Assembly: GCA_002708905.1 (NCBI GenBank)
Contig: PAPM01000025.1
Location: 309,010-373,009, forward strand
Length of the DNA: 64,000 bases
From: Pseudomonadales bacterium
Lineage (GTDB): Bacteria > Pseudomonadota > Gammaproteobacteria > Pseudomonadales > Ketobacteraceae
Direction: 5' to 3'
Shown in pieces: positions 63,964 through 64,000 of the stretch (position 1 is its first letter; every line of letters starts with the position of its first letter). The position numbers and the translations under genes were made by a program. Below the pieces are notes generated by a model, which had not been told where the DNA came from, made no database searches, and saw only the letters and a list, made by a program, of their open reading frames with translations.

Positions 63964-64000
63964 ATGAATTTACGTTCCCGCATAGATGCTCCCAAACAAA
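63964..64000 (+). CDS. Start of an unknown CDS cut by the window edge
   Basis: ATG at 63964 follows GGGGGTAACGAGC and opens a frame beginning MNLRSRIDAPKQ that runs off the window. Too little is visible to name it. Confidence 0.35.
   Translation, partial: MNLRSRIDAPKQ

Noticed and set aside
1..64000. CRISPR arrays, tRNA/rRNA genes, insertion sequences and prophage
   Set aside because: Read for regular direct repeats, tRNA-like folds, transposase or integrase motifs; none seen.

Overview
The window looks like a marine-type gammaproteobacterial chromosome of moderate G+C. Protein families point this way (BipA/TypA, FadL porins, MarC, HupE/UreJ, GlxA-type AraC regulators, DUF3604), as do two markers of nitrogen fixation: a nifX-like gene behind a NifA/sigma-54-type promoter, and a draT/draG pair. 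No tRNA, rRNA, insertion sequence, integrase or CRISPR array was seen. Assignments rest on reading motifs by eye; no database search was possible.

Layout. 0-0.8 kb: 3' part of an SCP-x type thiolase. 0.8-6.6 kb: a tandem pair of membrane Ser/Thr kinases, the second a predicted pseudokinase, divergent from a protein made of three GAF-like repeats. 6.7-9.9 kb: a YyaL/DUF255 thioredoxin-fold protein with a DsbD-like tail, then nifX and a small unknown gene. 9.9-22.7 kb: a TetR regulator and a long plus-strand run of SDR dehydrogenases, DUF1214, two sulfotransferases, SRPBCC and NTF2-like proteins, a cytochrome P450 and an arylsulfotransferase-like membrane protein. 23-33.7 kb: a lipoprotein CocE-type hydrolase, a Tat-exported cholesterol-oxidase-like flavoenzyme, a TetR regulator, a 2Fe-2S ferredoxin and its reductase, then ChsH2-, ChsH1- and Ltp2-like genes, a thioesterase and an SDR. 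33.7-35.8 kb: an AT-rich patch with a VOC protein, an orphan secreted protein and a frameshifted Sel1 gene. 35.8-39.2 kb: two FadL-type porins. 39.5-41.3 kb: draT/draG. 41.3-48.4 kb: an FAD desaturase-like enzyme, an AhpD-like/ECF41 sigma/GFA operon with its own ECF41-type promoter, dapD, a GlxA-type regulator, an HD protein and tpx. 48.5-60 kb: DUF3604, a PpiC-like protein, three HupE/UreJ proteins, a spermidine-synthase-like membrane fusion, a 2OG-Fe(II) oxygenase, an EF-hand lipoprotein and a metallophosphoesterase. 60-64 kb: MarC, TypA and a third kinase.

How it fits together. I infer that 10-39 kb serves uptake and breakdown of sterol- or steroid-like hydrophobic substrates. FadL porins would bring substrate across the outer membrane, the exported CocE-like hydrolase and cholesterol-oxidase-like enzyme could act on it outside the cytoplasm, the P450 with ferredoxin/reductase would oxygenate it, and the ChsH1/ChsH2/Ltp2-like set would hydrate the side-chain enoyl-CoA and cleave it by retro-aldol reaction. 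Three long inverted repeats sharing TTTGCAATA-N4/5-TGCA lie by the tetR/SDR operon (10.6 kb), the chsH2-like operon (29.7 kb) and the fadL pair (39.4 kb), suggesting one TetR regulon. The nif-type promoter and draT/draG suggest the same genome fixes nitrogen, although no nitrogenase structural genes are present here.
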